Shown here: piece by piece, positions 1 to 12,550 of the stretch
Position numbering within the stretch: the stretch's first letter is position 1
How the letters are laid out: each line of letters begins with the position of its first letter
Source of the DNA: Moringa oleifera
Taxonomy: Eukaryota > Streptophyta > Magnoliopsida > Brassicales > Moringaceae
Direction of reading: 5' to 3'
Assembly (NCBI GenBank): GCA_021397835.1
Contig: JAJFZO010000579.1
Span: forward strand, 2,929,001 to 2,993,000
DNA: 64,000 nt
The notes under the pieces: generated by a model
Databases searched by the model: none
What the model was told of the DNA's origin: nothing
Seen by the model: only the letters and a program-made list of their open reading frames with translations
Program-made: the position numbers and the translations under genes

Positions 1-3000
1 TCTCACCTCTCTCCTCCCATTCTTAGTAAGTGTCTTTTGCTTGATCATGATTATTGTATTTTCTTGTTTTGCTGAGGAAGTGCTAGAAAGTGAACTGGAA
101 ATGTGGGTATTGTAATTAGTTTCTTTAGGACTAATGTGACTATGTTTTTGTTTTTTTTTTGAGAGAAAGTTCAATGGACTGTTATGATTTTACTCTTGTA
201 ATTAGTACAGTTTTCAAGGTTACAGTGATTGTTATGGAAGTTCTAGAATTTATGTTGCCAGCTTTCGGTATTATGTTTTCGTTTGGTATCCAAGAAAATA
301 CATGATTTTAAAGGGAAAAGGTGACTTAGATGCACAGTAATTCAGTTGTTTGATTTGAGTTCGATAGGTTTGGGGAGTTAGTAGGCTGAAGCTGACATGT
401 CGGAGTTGGGTCACATTTATTTATTTATTTTTTTCCTTGCACAAATCAAACAGAGTTTAATATTTATGATATTGTATTTCTCAGATTCTTAACCTAGGAG
501 TATCGTAAGTTGATTGTTTTGTTTTATTATGATTTGTGGTATGCAGGTATAGCAAGGTGTGACTGCAAGGATGAGGAAGAGCCGTCTGATGGTGACTATT
601 TTGGGGTTCAGGTGCTGTGTCATGCTTTGCTCTGCCCCTCTTAAATGTGTCTACCCTTGGCTTAACAGATTGGCACAGATTGTTTGATACGAAAGCATTA
701 TGCATCTTACGGTGAAAACTCCTTAGTTGTTTTTTTTTTAATTTTATTTTTGGTCAAAAGGAAACTTCTTCTCTTGCGTATGCTACTTTAGTGCCATTGA
801 TTCAACTTATAGGTAGAGCAATGGTACGCTGGACTTTGTTGTTGTCTAATATTTTCAAATTTCCATGATGTTGATTCTATTGATTTCTTTTCCATCATGT
901 CACTTAGAGATACTATTTTAGTTAATGCATGCAGATCAAGATCAGCAATGGGAAGCTTGTATATGTTGTTGCATCGGTAAAAGGATTCCGTATCATGGGA
1001 AAGCAGTTTTGCCAGAGTCATTCCCTCGTCGATCTTTTGCAAAATCTCAGCCGAGCTTTTACTAATGTAGGTACTTCAATTCTATATTGGTGTTTGTACA
1101 TTGTATGTTTTTATTTTTTATTTTTATTTTTTTGTGTGGCTACTTTTATTATTTGAACCAAATTGTTGATGTGATGAAGGTGTAAAATTTTCTTGGGATC
1201 TATTGGTACAAATTATTGGAGAGGGAAATGTGTGCAACCAAATTGATTTGTTCATGTTTTAGGTGATATATTGAAAGTAGATCTATACATGAAAAGTGAG
1301 ACAATGGTCATTTTTCGTAATACACATGAAAGAGAAGGAAAAAAAGAGGGATACTTTTTCCACTTTCTGACAAATTGCCCACTCTGATGTGGAAAAGGTC
1401 ATATATTGCTATAATTGCTGTAAAATTCACCTAATCTCCAGCTCTAGGGACATTATTCCCCAAGTTTACATTCCTTATCTCCATTCATCTATAGCACAGC
1501 CACCTCATAGACATTAAATAGCTCTTAAAACTATGCTTGCTGGGATATCTGCCTGCGTGGCAGATTCATTGCCATTGCACTCATTAATCATAATGCAGGA
1601 TATTAAGCAATTGAACTTTTAATTGATATATGTCTTGTTGAGTTTGATGCAGGCATATGAATCTCTCATGAAAGCCTTTGTGGAACACAATAAGGTGTCA
1701 TTTTCTGGACTTGGTACACAGTTTTCCATGCAAATGTAGTGCTTGCAGAAGCATTATGTGCAAACTCTCATATCATTTGGTTTTATATCTTTTGTCACTT
1801 TCAGTTTGGTAATCTTCCCTATGGATTTCGTGCAAATACATGGCTTGTACCTCCATCTCTTGTTGAGTATCCATCGAGCATGACTTCTCTACCGGCAGAG
1901 GATGAAAACTGGGGTGGCAATGGCGGAGGCCAGGGGAGAAGTGGTGAATATGATCTTCGACCATGGGCTAGAGATTTTGCAATATTGGCTGGCCTTCCTT
2001 GCAAAACTGAGGAAGAGAGGGTTATCCGAGATCGGAAGGCCTTTTTGGTTCACAGCCAATTTGTTGATATCTCAATTATTAGAGCCGTTGGAGCTATACG
2101 TCATGTCATTGTTTCCAGTTTGCATACAGATGACGCAATCAATTGTTCTCCAGGCTCCATCCTGCATGAGGATCGTGTCGGGGATTTGTCCATTATAGTG
2201 ACACGTGATGTAGCAGATGCAAACCTGAAGTCTGAGAAGTCCACTAAGGAAGTCGCACAGAAGAATTTACTTAAAGGGATAACTGCTGATGAGAATGTAG
2301 TTGTTCACGTAAGTACATTTCTCCTTGTCTCGTTTTAACTTTATACATACACATATGCACATAGCATCAACACACATCAGGATGAGATTCACAAAAATTG
2401 AATATGAATGCTTGAGGATAAGGTTATAATCCTACATACATTTCTCTTATCATTGTATTTTTTATCTTTTTCATTTAATCTCATTCTTGAGGTCTTGAGA
2501 AGCACCTTCAAAATGTATTCTTCTTTCTCTTTGTATGTGGCTACATTTATATAGACACACGCACTCATTAAATATACATACATACATACATATATATATA
2601 TATACATACATACATACATATATATATATACATACATACATACATATATATATATATATATCACATGCACATACATAAAGAAAAGCACATGTGTGCACAG
2701 TCACAGGCATAGACATAGAAACAATTGTATGTGCTTCTCAACCACATGTGCGTACACACAAACACATTAGCATGTATGTGCATAAGACGGTTTTAACCTC
2801 AGAAAATAAATTTTTAAGATCAAGTTCTGATTCCTTTAAATTCTAGATTTCTTAAGCATTATTCCAATTATCATGGTTCAGCTCCGTAGATTCTATGCTT
2901 TCTGTTCATCCATCAAAGACTCTTTCATGTGACATGGCATGAGATGTGTCTTTAGAAATGTCTCAATTCAAATCGTCTTGGGCTTCTCTTCCTCATAGTG

Positions 3001-6000
3001 CCATCCAACCATATCCTGGAAACTTTTCTTTGGTTCCGTCTGTGATTTTTGTTGCTCATGGCTGAATCATGTCATTTAGTTCAAAAACACTTAAAGTGGC
3101 AGTAGATGGAATTCCATATGCTTTTCATATGTTATGTTCTTATTCTTTATATTTTATGTTATCGAAGAGAACTTAAACAGTGCAGTAAACTTTTGGCAGG
3201 ATGCTTCTGCGTTGGGCACCGTTGTTGTAAAACATTGTGGATATACTGCGATAGTGAAAATTCTTGGAGATGTGAAGAAGGGGAAGTGTAATAATCTAGA
3301 CATTGAAATTGATGATCAACCAGATGGAGGAGCTAATTCTCTTAACATTAACAGGTCTGAATTATAGCTTTGAATGTGAACAACTTTGAACGATCTACCA
3401 TCATGCACAAAATACATGCATGCTTGGAAATTTTATGAAAAGTCTCGTCCATCAGATGTGAATAGTCAATTTTCAGTATGTGTCTGGGTAACGCTCTCTG
3501 TGTGTATCACTCACTGAGTTACTATCTAGAGTCTGGGATCTTCTATTGAATGGCTGAAGTGCTGCTGAATGCTGTGTTGAGATGGAATAGGATCAGTTGC
3601 TTAATGCACGAGAAGGGAGATTTTATCATACTCAAATTTTCTTGCAGTCTCAAATTTGAGAATAGAATAAAGAAGCTAAAACTATGCTAAAAATTGTTGC
3701 TACAACTTAGGCGAACTCTTCCAGTGCATGGAATTTGACTGTTTATATGATAAACGAACTGCAGAAACAGAATTTAGGGTGTTGTAATTGTAGAAAATTA
3801 ATTGTTCCGCACTTGTTTCAGTGTTCTGTGATATTGTTTTAGGTAGAAATTCATGAACAGCATTATAGGTTAAAAGTTATAAAGAATTGAAGGTGGACTT
3901 GCGCCATTAAAACTCTCTCTGAGTTAACAAAATATTATAGCAGTTTGTTTAAGCATGTACAAGCGTTTGTTTTAAAGGATTTTATTTTTCATCATTAACC
4001 ATTTGCTTATGGTGGATCATAATTGTTGCAGCTTGAGGGTTTTGCTTCGTGAGTCTCCCAGTGCTGAATCATCTGGAGGAGGTCCAGCACCACAGTCTAA
4101 TTTGGAGGATTCTAGATATCTTATACGAAGAGTAGTCAAGGAGAGTTTGACTAAGTTAGAGGAGAAGCCATCTGCTTCTGAAAGGCCTATCAGATGGGAA
4201 CTTGGGTCATGTTGGGTACAACATCTACAAAAGCAAGAAACTCAAACAAACACCAATTCTAAAACATCTAGAGATGATAAGGAGACTGAAACTCCAGTTA
4301 AAGGACTTGGAAAGCAATTTAAATTTTTGAAGAAGAGGGATGACAAACCAAATAATATGAGTAGCATGCATGGTGAAGAAGAAAATGATTCTGGATCGTG
4401 CAGCTTCAATGTGGGAACTGATGTAGAACAGCAAAGCAGTGACACGCAGATTGAATTGAAGAAACTTATTTCTGAAGAAGCCTTCTTGCGTTTGAAAGAA
4501 ACTGGAACTGGTCTCCATTTAAAGGTTCCTCAGTCACTTTTTCCAATTATGTTTCACTGTTCAGTTGCTGGTACATTTGCAATTGTTATGTGGCAATGCT
4601 CCACGAATTGGTGCTGCTGTCATGTTATCCTTTCTATGTTATTGATGTTGGTCTTCTTGGTTGATGATCTTGTACTAATATTAGGACTAACTCTTTGAAT
4701 TTACTTCTTGCAACAGTCGGCAGATGAGCTTATCAGGATGGCATACAAGTATCATGATGAAATTGCCTTGCCAAAGCTGGTACTTTCTGATTCAGACTGT
4801 ATCATGTGCCAAAATGATCTAAATTGATTTGTATGCAGTTCATGAACCAATTCTCATACCTTATTAGGTAACAGACTTCGGGTCGCTTGAGCTTTCTCCA
4901 GTCGATGGCCGCACACTAACTGAATTCATGCATTTAAGGGGACTACAGATGCGTTCTCTGGGCTGTGTGGTGAGAAAATCTTCCTCTGTCTGACAAGCTT
5001 CTTCTATATAAAGCTGACCCGAAAGCCAATCCTGGAAGTCATAAATATTTGTTTATCAGAGTCAATTATTTGATAGAATTATTGACAATTGTGACATCTT
5101 CTGATACTTTGGAACCATTTATGTTTTCCAAAAGTGATATTGCGATGAATAGCTTTGATGGCATCTGAAGCTTGTCTGAAAGTGCATATGCTTTCTCTTT
5201 GTTGCTTCCACTCTAATTGTCAAATCAGGTTGAACTAGCAGAGAAGCTTCCTCACATACAGTCTCTTTGTATCCATGAGATGATTACTCGAGCTTTCAAG
5301 CATGTACTTAAAGCAGTTATTGCATCCGTTGATGATGTAGCGAAGTTACCTGCTGCTATCTCATCATCCTTAAACTTCTTACTTGGATGCTGTGAGATGG
5401 AAGATGATGACCAAAGCTTGAAGGAAGATTATTTTCTCAAGTTGCGATGGTTAAAGACATTTCTTTTGAGAAGATTTGGGTGGACACTAAAAGATGAGTT
5501 TCAGCACTTACGAATGGTTTCTATTCTCCGAGGACTTTGCCATAAGGTACCATCGATGTGAAGTGCTTTTGACTGCTGATTGTGTTCAAGTTAACAATTT
5601 TCTTTGGTTGTTTGTCAGATTGGATTGGAGTTGCTCCCAAGAGATTATGACATGGAATGCCCTGATCCCTTTAGGAGGCATGATATTATCAGCATGGTTC
5701 CTTTGTGTAAGGTGGGAGTGTAAAAATTGCCGTTCTGTGAAGCATGTGTATGAGCCACCTATGATGTAGTGAAGATACTTACATGCTTTATTTTGTATTT
5801 AACAGCATGTAGGATGCTCTTCGACTGATGGGCGGACTTTGCTGGAGTCATCTAAGATTGCTCTTGACAAGGGAAAACTAGAGGATGCTGTTAACTATGG
5901 AACCAAGGTATTGTCCCCTTTGATGAAAATCAAGGCTATATGATGATGGATTTCGTTTTCTGGACGATAATTGACATTTTTGTATTTTTATTACTCATTG

Positions 6001-9000
6001 AAGGCATTAGCAAAAATGATAGCAGTTTGTGGGCCGTACAATCGAAGCACTGCTAATGCTTACAGTCTTCTGGCTGTTATTCTCTACCATACTGGAGACT
6101 TTAATCAGGTATTACCACATTCTAGACTTCTCTCTGCTTGGGATTCAGGAATCTAAATTCAGCATTTAGCCATACATTCTTAAAAGCTTTTTTCTTGTAT
6201 TACGGACTGGGAGGTCAAACTAGGAAGTTCCCTGTCAGACACAAAGTATGCTTTTGCAACCATTTTGTGTTATCTCAGTTGTAAACAACTGTAAACAACT
6301 GCAAGATTAGCTGTGCCTTTAGTCTCTAAATTGGTTTTCCTTGTTTAGGCAACGATATATCAGCAGAAGGCTTTGGATATCAACGAAAGGGAACTTGGTC
6401 TTGACCATCCGGATACTATGAAAAGCTATGGGGATCTTTCTGTTTTTTATTATCGCCTTCAACACACAGAACTTGCTCTGAAGTAAGGAAAACCATGTTG
6501 CTGAACTTGTAGTTGATTTGTCCAAGCAGCCAACTTTTGAGTTGTGTAATTTACCTTAGTTAATGAAAGCATTAATACTGAAGCTATTTTTACTGCGACT
6601 TTCATGTTGAATCTGTTCCTTCATGAATCTGATCATTACTCATCCCTGCTTTCGTGTTCCATCAAAGAATTCATTGTTCATTCTTTTCCTTTTATTGGCT
6701 CTCCTGATGTTCATTCTTTGTATACGATCAGCTGTCTATGTTCATTCTTTGCCTTTGGTCAGCTCTGTTCTTGTTCATTCTTTGCTTTTAATCAGCTCTT
6801 TTGATTCAACTAGTGCTTTATTGCAGATATGTCAACCGTGCTTTATTCCTTCTTCATTTTACTTGTGGATTATCTCACCCAAACAGTGCTGCAACATATA
6901 TAAATGTGGCCATGATGGAAGAGAGTATGGGAAATGTTCATGTTGCTCTGAGATACTTGCATGAAGCTCTTAAGTGCAACCAAAGATTACTAGGAGCAGA
7001 TCATATACAGGTCTCTCTCTTTCCCTCACTCCTCAACCAACAAAAGCATATTGCCATGCAACACAATTTTCTCACTTGAACAATATTATTGGGCTTTTTC
7101 ACCTGACAGACAGCTGCAAGCTATCATGCCATAGCCATAGCTCTTTCATTGATGGAAGCGTATTCCTTAAGTGTGCAACATGAGCAAACTACACTTAAGA
7201 TTCTTCAAGCAAAACTTGGGCCGGAGGACCTTCGTACTCAGGTGACTCATACCTTGTCACAATTATTTTTATTTTATTGGTTATACTTTTCGGGAACCTG
7301 TGGTACTCTGACTGTCAGTGCTCAGTATCAGACATATTGAGATATAAAACAGTTAATGTGAAGACGCTCTTTCTGCTAATCTTTATCAAAATGGGAAAGG
7401 GGATGCGTTTTTCTTTGATCAATCATTTGTGACAATGACATGATTGAGATATTTAGACCTGAAATATTGATGGCTTGCAATCTCTCTTGCAGGATGCTGC
7501 CGCGTGGCTTGAATATTTTGAATCAAAAGCCGTTGAGCAGCAGGAAGCAGCACGAAATGGAACCCCAAAGTCAGATTCTTCCATTGCAAGCAAAGGTCAC
7601 CTTAGGTATTGATATGGTATTCCCAGATTACTTGGTATAAGATCTTGCAATTATTTTCTCTGGCACCAAAATTTGTGACCCTTTTTTTGCAGTGTGTCAG
7701 ATCTCCTGGATTTCATAAGTCCTGATCAAGATTCAAAAGGAAGTGATACACACAAGAAGCAACGACGAGCTAAGGTAGTGGATATTTATTATGTCATTTT
7801 GTAGGAACTGTGAGTAGATGATACCTTTTCCTTATTTCATACGAAGGATCGCATCTTAAGTCAAAATAGTTCCGGATACTAATCTTATGGCTGGTATATC
7901 CCTTCTGATTTACTATAGTTGCCAGCTAATCACAACTGGTATGTCTAATTTAGCTTTGGTATGAAATTTAAGTATTTAACTGAACTTTTAGAAGGAACAA
8001 CTTAGGATTTGAGTCTCTGCTTCATCTGCCTTACTCCTCTACCAAAGCTTATATGTTTGACCATTTCAATGTTTTGATTTTAGATATGGAGGAAATCTAA
8101 GCTGTGTATGTATTTACCATGAACACTAGCGATAAAGTTATGGTGTGTCAAATTGGTTGTAGAAGAATTGGGCATAGTTTTGTTAATTAGGGGCTGCAAC
8201 CCAAATACAGGTGTTAGTCTTATATACTTTCTGAACATGGATGATTGTTGATAAGACACGTATATCTTAACAGCAAACATTCTGCAACGTGGAAAGAAAA
8301 AATGAAAAATAAAAAAAAATCGTGGAAGTCTTGTTAAAAAATGTTGGAAGTACAAAGCATCATTTCTCACTCTGCATTGAAGGAACATCTAAATGCACCA
8401 AAAATTGAACTTCACAGAATTATTTAATAAAGCTGCTGGATCTTGTAGCAATTCAGAATGAGTTGGAACCAAGTAGCAAAAGATCTTGCTATCAAGTTTT
8501 TTTGGTTCAGTCTTTAGAGCTCAATCCAAGTCAGAGAACGTGGCTGTGATTCGATTTTATTAATCTAATAGAGGTCTGAAATTGTTTCCTTACGTAGTTC
8601 TGGGTTTAAGTCAACTCATTTTAAGAGTATGACTTTAAGCCGTGGGCCTCTGAGGAAGGGCCTACATCCTGTTGAGGATTTCTAAACACTAACAGGTAGG
8701 GGCTTTTATGGTCCTGCACTCAAGAGGGTTGATAATGACTTTTTACATCTCTCATCCCTTTTTATTCAGAGAAAAAGTAGTAAATGCTCCTCCTCTCTGC
8801 CCAATTCCCCTTCTTCACCCCTAAAAAGAATATAAAAAACATTGATATATTTGCAATTAAATTTTAAGGTGTTAGGAGGAATGAGCTCCATGCTTTAAAT
8901 CCGAGTTCCTGATACAAAAAGTTCATTGAGAATTGAGGAAGGCTGACATAAGAAAAAATTTATCATTGTTCTGTGAAATTCTCAAGAGCAAAGTGGCGGA

Positions 9001-10907
9001 AGAGTTGCCTTACCTTGACATTTTTTAAGGCCAGCTTACAGTTTGTATTTAGTAGCATTTTTGTGCATCTTGGTATTAAAAATAGTGTCACAATTTGGGT
9101 TTTGAAGAATGTTTTTGAAACATATTTGCCTAGATCCACCAAATTTGTCACATTTGTTGATATCCTGTCCTCAAAAAACTGCTTATAGGAAAATTCCTGT
9201 TTAATTGACATTTGCCATAATGATGAAACTTCCATTTAAATCTGCCAGGTGTTGCAGCTTAATCATAAACCTTTTCAGGGACATCATGATGCACTAGCTG
9301 AAGATGCCACACTCCAGGATGACTCTGATGGTGATATGGCTCCATTGGAGGGCAATAAGGAAGTTAAAGTGGGAGGCACAGTTCCTGCTGAAGATACAGG
9401 AGAAAATGATGGTATTGCTAGGTACATGTCATCAGGTGCGAGTAACATTGTTGAAGAAACAACTTCTGATGAAGGATGGCAACAAGCTTATCCAAAAGGG
9501 AGATCAGGCAATGTTTCTGATCGGAAATTCAGCCGCAGGAAGCCGGTTCTCTCTAAGTTAACCATAAACAATTCTGAATTTTCAAATTCAAGAGAAAATG
9601 GCTATGGGCGGGAAATCATGTCAATCCTGCAAAAAACAACTCCTAGGCCCACTAAAACAGAGTTGTCACCACTAAAGCAATCAAATACTCTTAGCTCGAG
9701 TACTGGGGAGAGTTTGATGAAAGTGCGGGGAAAGCCCTCTGCCTCCAGAGTCTCCCAAACTTCTACAAATCTTACTAGCATGGCTTCCAAATCTCTGTCT
9801 TACAAAGAAGTAGCTCTGGCACCCCCAGGTACAGTTTTAAAGCCAATACTGGAGAAGGTAGAATCAAATGAGGAAAAAACTGAACCTCAGATATGCAGTA
9901 CTCCTCTTGAAACATTGATGGGCAAGAAGAGCGATATTATCTCTGTTGTTAAGGATATTCCAGCTGAAAGCGTCAGTTATGAAAAAGAACAGACTGATGG
10001 AAATGTCTCCCAAGCAGAAAAATCTGTCCCACAACTTGAAGAAATTCCGTGTCATAGGCAGGACAAGGTCATCGAAGCAAATGGAAGCAAGCTATCAGCT
10101 GCAGCTGAACCTTTCAATCCAGGAACACACTCAACAGCTCAACTATCAAACTCTGCTGCTGTCACAAGTATCTATGATGTCAGATCTCCTCAGAGCATGC
10201 TTTCACAGCCAGTGGTACCTCCAGCTCCTGCAAGAGTTCCTTGTGGGCCTAGATCACCTCTGTATTACAGGACACATCATTCTTACCAAATGAAACATGG
10301 TTTTTTTTCATGCCAGAATCCTATTGTGGAAAGAAATGGATTTGAGCCTCCAAGAATCATGAATCCTCATGCACCAGAGTTTGTACCAAGGAGAGCTTGG
10401 CAAACAAATCATCAAAATGCAGAATCAAGTGTTCAAGCTGAGGCAAACTGCACTGATGACAAAGGCAAAACACATGAGGATATTGTCAAGAATTCCAATA
10501 GTGAAGTTGTAAATGGTACTTCTAAAAGGTGCACTTCTGAGTCTGAGAAGTCGGAGCTTGCGAGGCAAATACTGCTTAGCTTCATTGTAAAGTCAGCCCA
10601 GCATAACATGGGGCCTTCAAATGAGTCTGAGGTTAAGGAAAAGAAGCTTGATTGTTCAGAAAGTTCTTCAGATGGAATTGCAAATGATAGTGTGATAATA
10701 AAAGTTCTCTATGGCAATGAAGAAAAGGGCTTGGATTCTCAATCCGGTGACCGTGAGAAGCAAAGAACTCCAGATGTAAATAAGACGAGAAATGGAGATG
10801 GTGAAGGGTTTGTAATGGTAAAAAAGAGGAGAAGGAACAAGCAGCAGTTTACAAATGATGTAGCTGAGCTGTACAATCAACAATCAATCTGTGCTTCTGT
10901 TCATTGA
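1..10907 (+). CDS. REC3: REC/CLU-family TPR protein (REC3-like), 5' partial
   Basis: Plant relative of the clustered-mitochondria (CLU/FRIENDLY) proteins. The REDUCED CHLOROPLAST COVERAGE (REC) subfamily sets the fraction of the cell occupied by chloroplasts and is cytosolic or nuclear. Exons read: 1-25 (partial), 547-611, 935-1066, 1653-1694, 1805-2308, 3200-3354, 4032-4524, 4717-4779, 4868-4969, 5229-5546, 5619-5711, 5806-5907, 6004-6108, 6349-6482, 6827-7010, 7110-7241, 7493-7605, 7693-7774, 9249-10907. All joins keep frame and give 1500 residues. Family signatures seen: [39 protein letters not shown] and RDRKAFLVH of the CLU region. TPR-like helices follow in exons 12-16 (for example [21 protein letters not shown]). 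The last exon codes a long low-complexity tail ending in the family motif [15 protein letters not shown]...[11 protein letters not shown]. Roughly the first 200 residues (CLU-N, ubiquitin-like) are missing upstream. The REC3 label rests on family resemblance plus the MLN51 neighbour; REC2 is not excluded. Confidence 0.88.
2574..2660. repeat. (CATA)n/(TA)n compound microsatellite
   Basis: Alternating CATA and TATA tracts inside the REC3-like intron between exons 1805-2308 and 3200-3354. Short apparent reading frames crossing it are repeat artefacts. It is likely to vary in length between individuals. Confidence 0.9.
7775..9248 (+). other. long intron of the REC3-like gene
   Basis: This 1.47 kb intron is the longest in the visible part of the gene and separates the RRAK-coding exon end from the final large exon. 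The donor is AAG/GTAGTG and the acceptor TGCCAG/GTGTTGCAG. It holds only short frames on both strands (about 8080-8388 and 8963-9235) with no family resemblance. I see no gene or recognisable mobile element in it. Confidence 0.75.
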
Positions 10908-12550
10908 AGAGGAACAAAGAGCTTCATTACCAGTTTTAATTATCCAATAAATTCTCTTGCTTTCACAGTTAATGCTGTAGAAGACGTTTCAAACCACCGT
11001 GGAAAGGAAATTTCAGCCATAATCAATTGCTAATTTTATTGATTTTTGAAGTCCACTTATCATATTTGATCATATATGAGGGAAATTGCTTCTCTTATCT
11101 GCAGATTCTTTTGCTGAGCCAATAAACTACTGATAGGTGAGTTGCACATCTTTCTCCTTAAGCTTCTTGAAGTGTGTTTATTGCCATATTTTCGTTCTGA
11201 CAACAGCATAGTTTTCATCAGTACTTAATGTAAGACTTCTTGTTTGAATATGATGCAGAAATCATAAGCTTGATTTTGTTATTTTCCTCAGAAATGCTGT
11301 CTGATAATTAGACATTGCAAGATACCTCATGCCAAAGAAAAGAGGTTCTGCAGGCTGTGATCAGCAAGATCCACTACTAATCAAGACTCTGGCTTGTGGT
11401 AATTTGGTGTGCTACTTGATTGTCAAAGTAGAATGTAAAGACCTAAAGAAGTAATAGGTACAGGATTCATCTGGAGACCTGTCCATGCACTGTAGTGAAT
11501 AATCTTACATGAAAAACAATCTGAAGATCAATGAAAGTTGGGCATGGAACTATACACGAGCTCGTGGAGCCTGCCAGCATCCTCCCTCGTGCCCATCAAA
11601 ACCCCAGCTGGATTGGTATGTTATGTTGCTTTTAGCTTTTCTACCTCCTGCCAGCATCCTCCCTGGTGCCCACCAAAACCCCAACTGGATTGGTATGTTA
11701 TGTTGCTTTTAGCTTTACTACCTCCGTAAGACAACAGGTCCGTGGACTTCCCTTATCTCCAAACCAGTTCATCATTGAGAAATTGACACCCATATGATTA
11801 TAGGCTTAAGGAAGTTAATTACATAACTGAAAGCACTGACTTGCTTGCTTGTTACAAACGTCGAGCTGTATGTGATTATAATAAGTGCAATTCGGTGCAG
11901 GCATTTTTCTGCATTTTATGATGCTTGCTGAATTGATAGCTACCTATAGCTTTCCATTTTGTAACATTTCCTGATAAACTTCATCTCTAAGGAGCAACAA
12001 ACCTTTAATGGGCACATAGGATTCAGCTCAACACTCAGTATAAATTCAGGTGGTAGAATAATTAGAGCAAGTGACTCTATGATGGAGAGTTTTGCCTATG
12101 ATGATGCAAGACCTAACAATTTTGGCAGATGCCCACTTTAATAATTCTTCATAGCTTAATAGCTAGGAAACGTGTGTTTATTCTATGTCCAAAACATCTT
12201 CATTAATGTGCTTGTTTTCTTACTTACCTACAATGACCAATTCCGGACGAACTTTGAGAAAATAAAATGGAATGCCAATCTTTTTAACTGAAAATATTTT
12301 AATTGGAAGCATTATATGTATCTCCACATGCTTATTGGATGACCCACAAATCCCGATATTTGATTGTTACGTGTCCTTCAATGCACAAAATGATGCCGAT
12401 ACATTTACCAAATTTCCATAAACCGAACCAAATTCAAAATGATGTCAAGTAATTCTAGGCAGTAGTTGATGAAAGTGACTCTCTCCAAAGGTTTAATTAA
12501 CAAGGAAACTGGAGAAAAAAAGAAAAGCCTCAAAGCTGATTAAAAATAAT
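10908..12550. other. intergenic region between convergent REC3-like and NLR genes
   Basis: The REC3-like 3' UTR begins here. AATAAA-type signals lie near 10946 and 11122. A possible 3'-UTR intron runs from about 11137 (GTGAGT donor) to 11258 (TGATGCAG acceptor). A 77-bp tandem duplication lies at 11570-11723. The remainder up to the NLR stop should contain the NLR 3' UTR on the minus strand. No other coding region is supported. Confidence 0.6.
11570..11723. repeat. two-copy 77-bp tandem duplication
   Basis: Two adjacent copies (11570-11646 and 11647-11723) both begin CCTGCCAGCATCCTCCCT and carry the same GGATTGGTATGTTATGTTGC block, differing at only a few positions. The copies are close to identical, so the duplication is recent. 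It lies downstream of the REC3-like stop codon, in the distal 3' UTR or just beyond. Confidence 0.92.

Noticed and set aside
2389..2716. Tyr/Ile/Val/Met-rich minus-strand frames in a REC3-like intron
   Set aside because: They are translations of the CATA/TA microsatellite.
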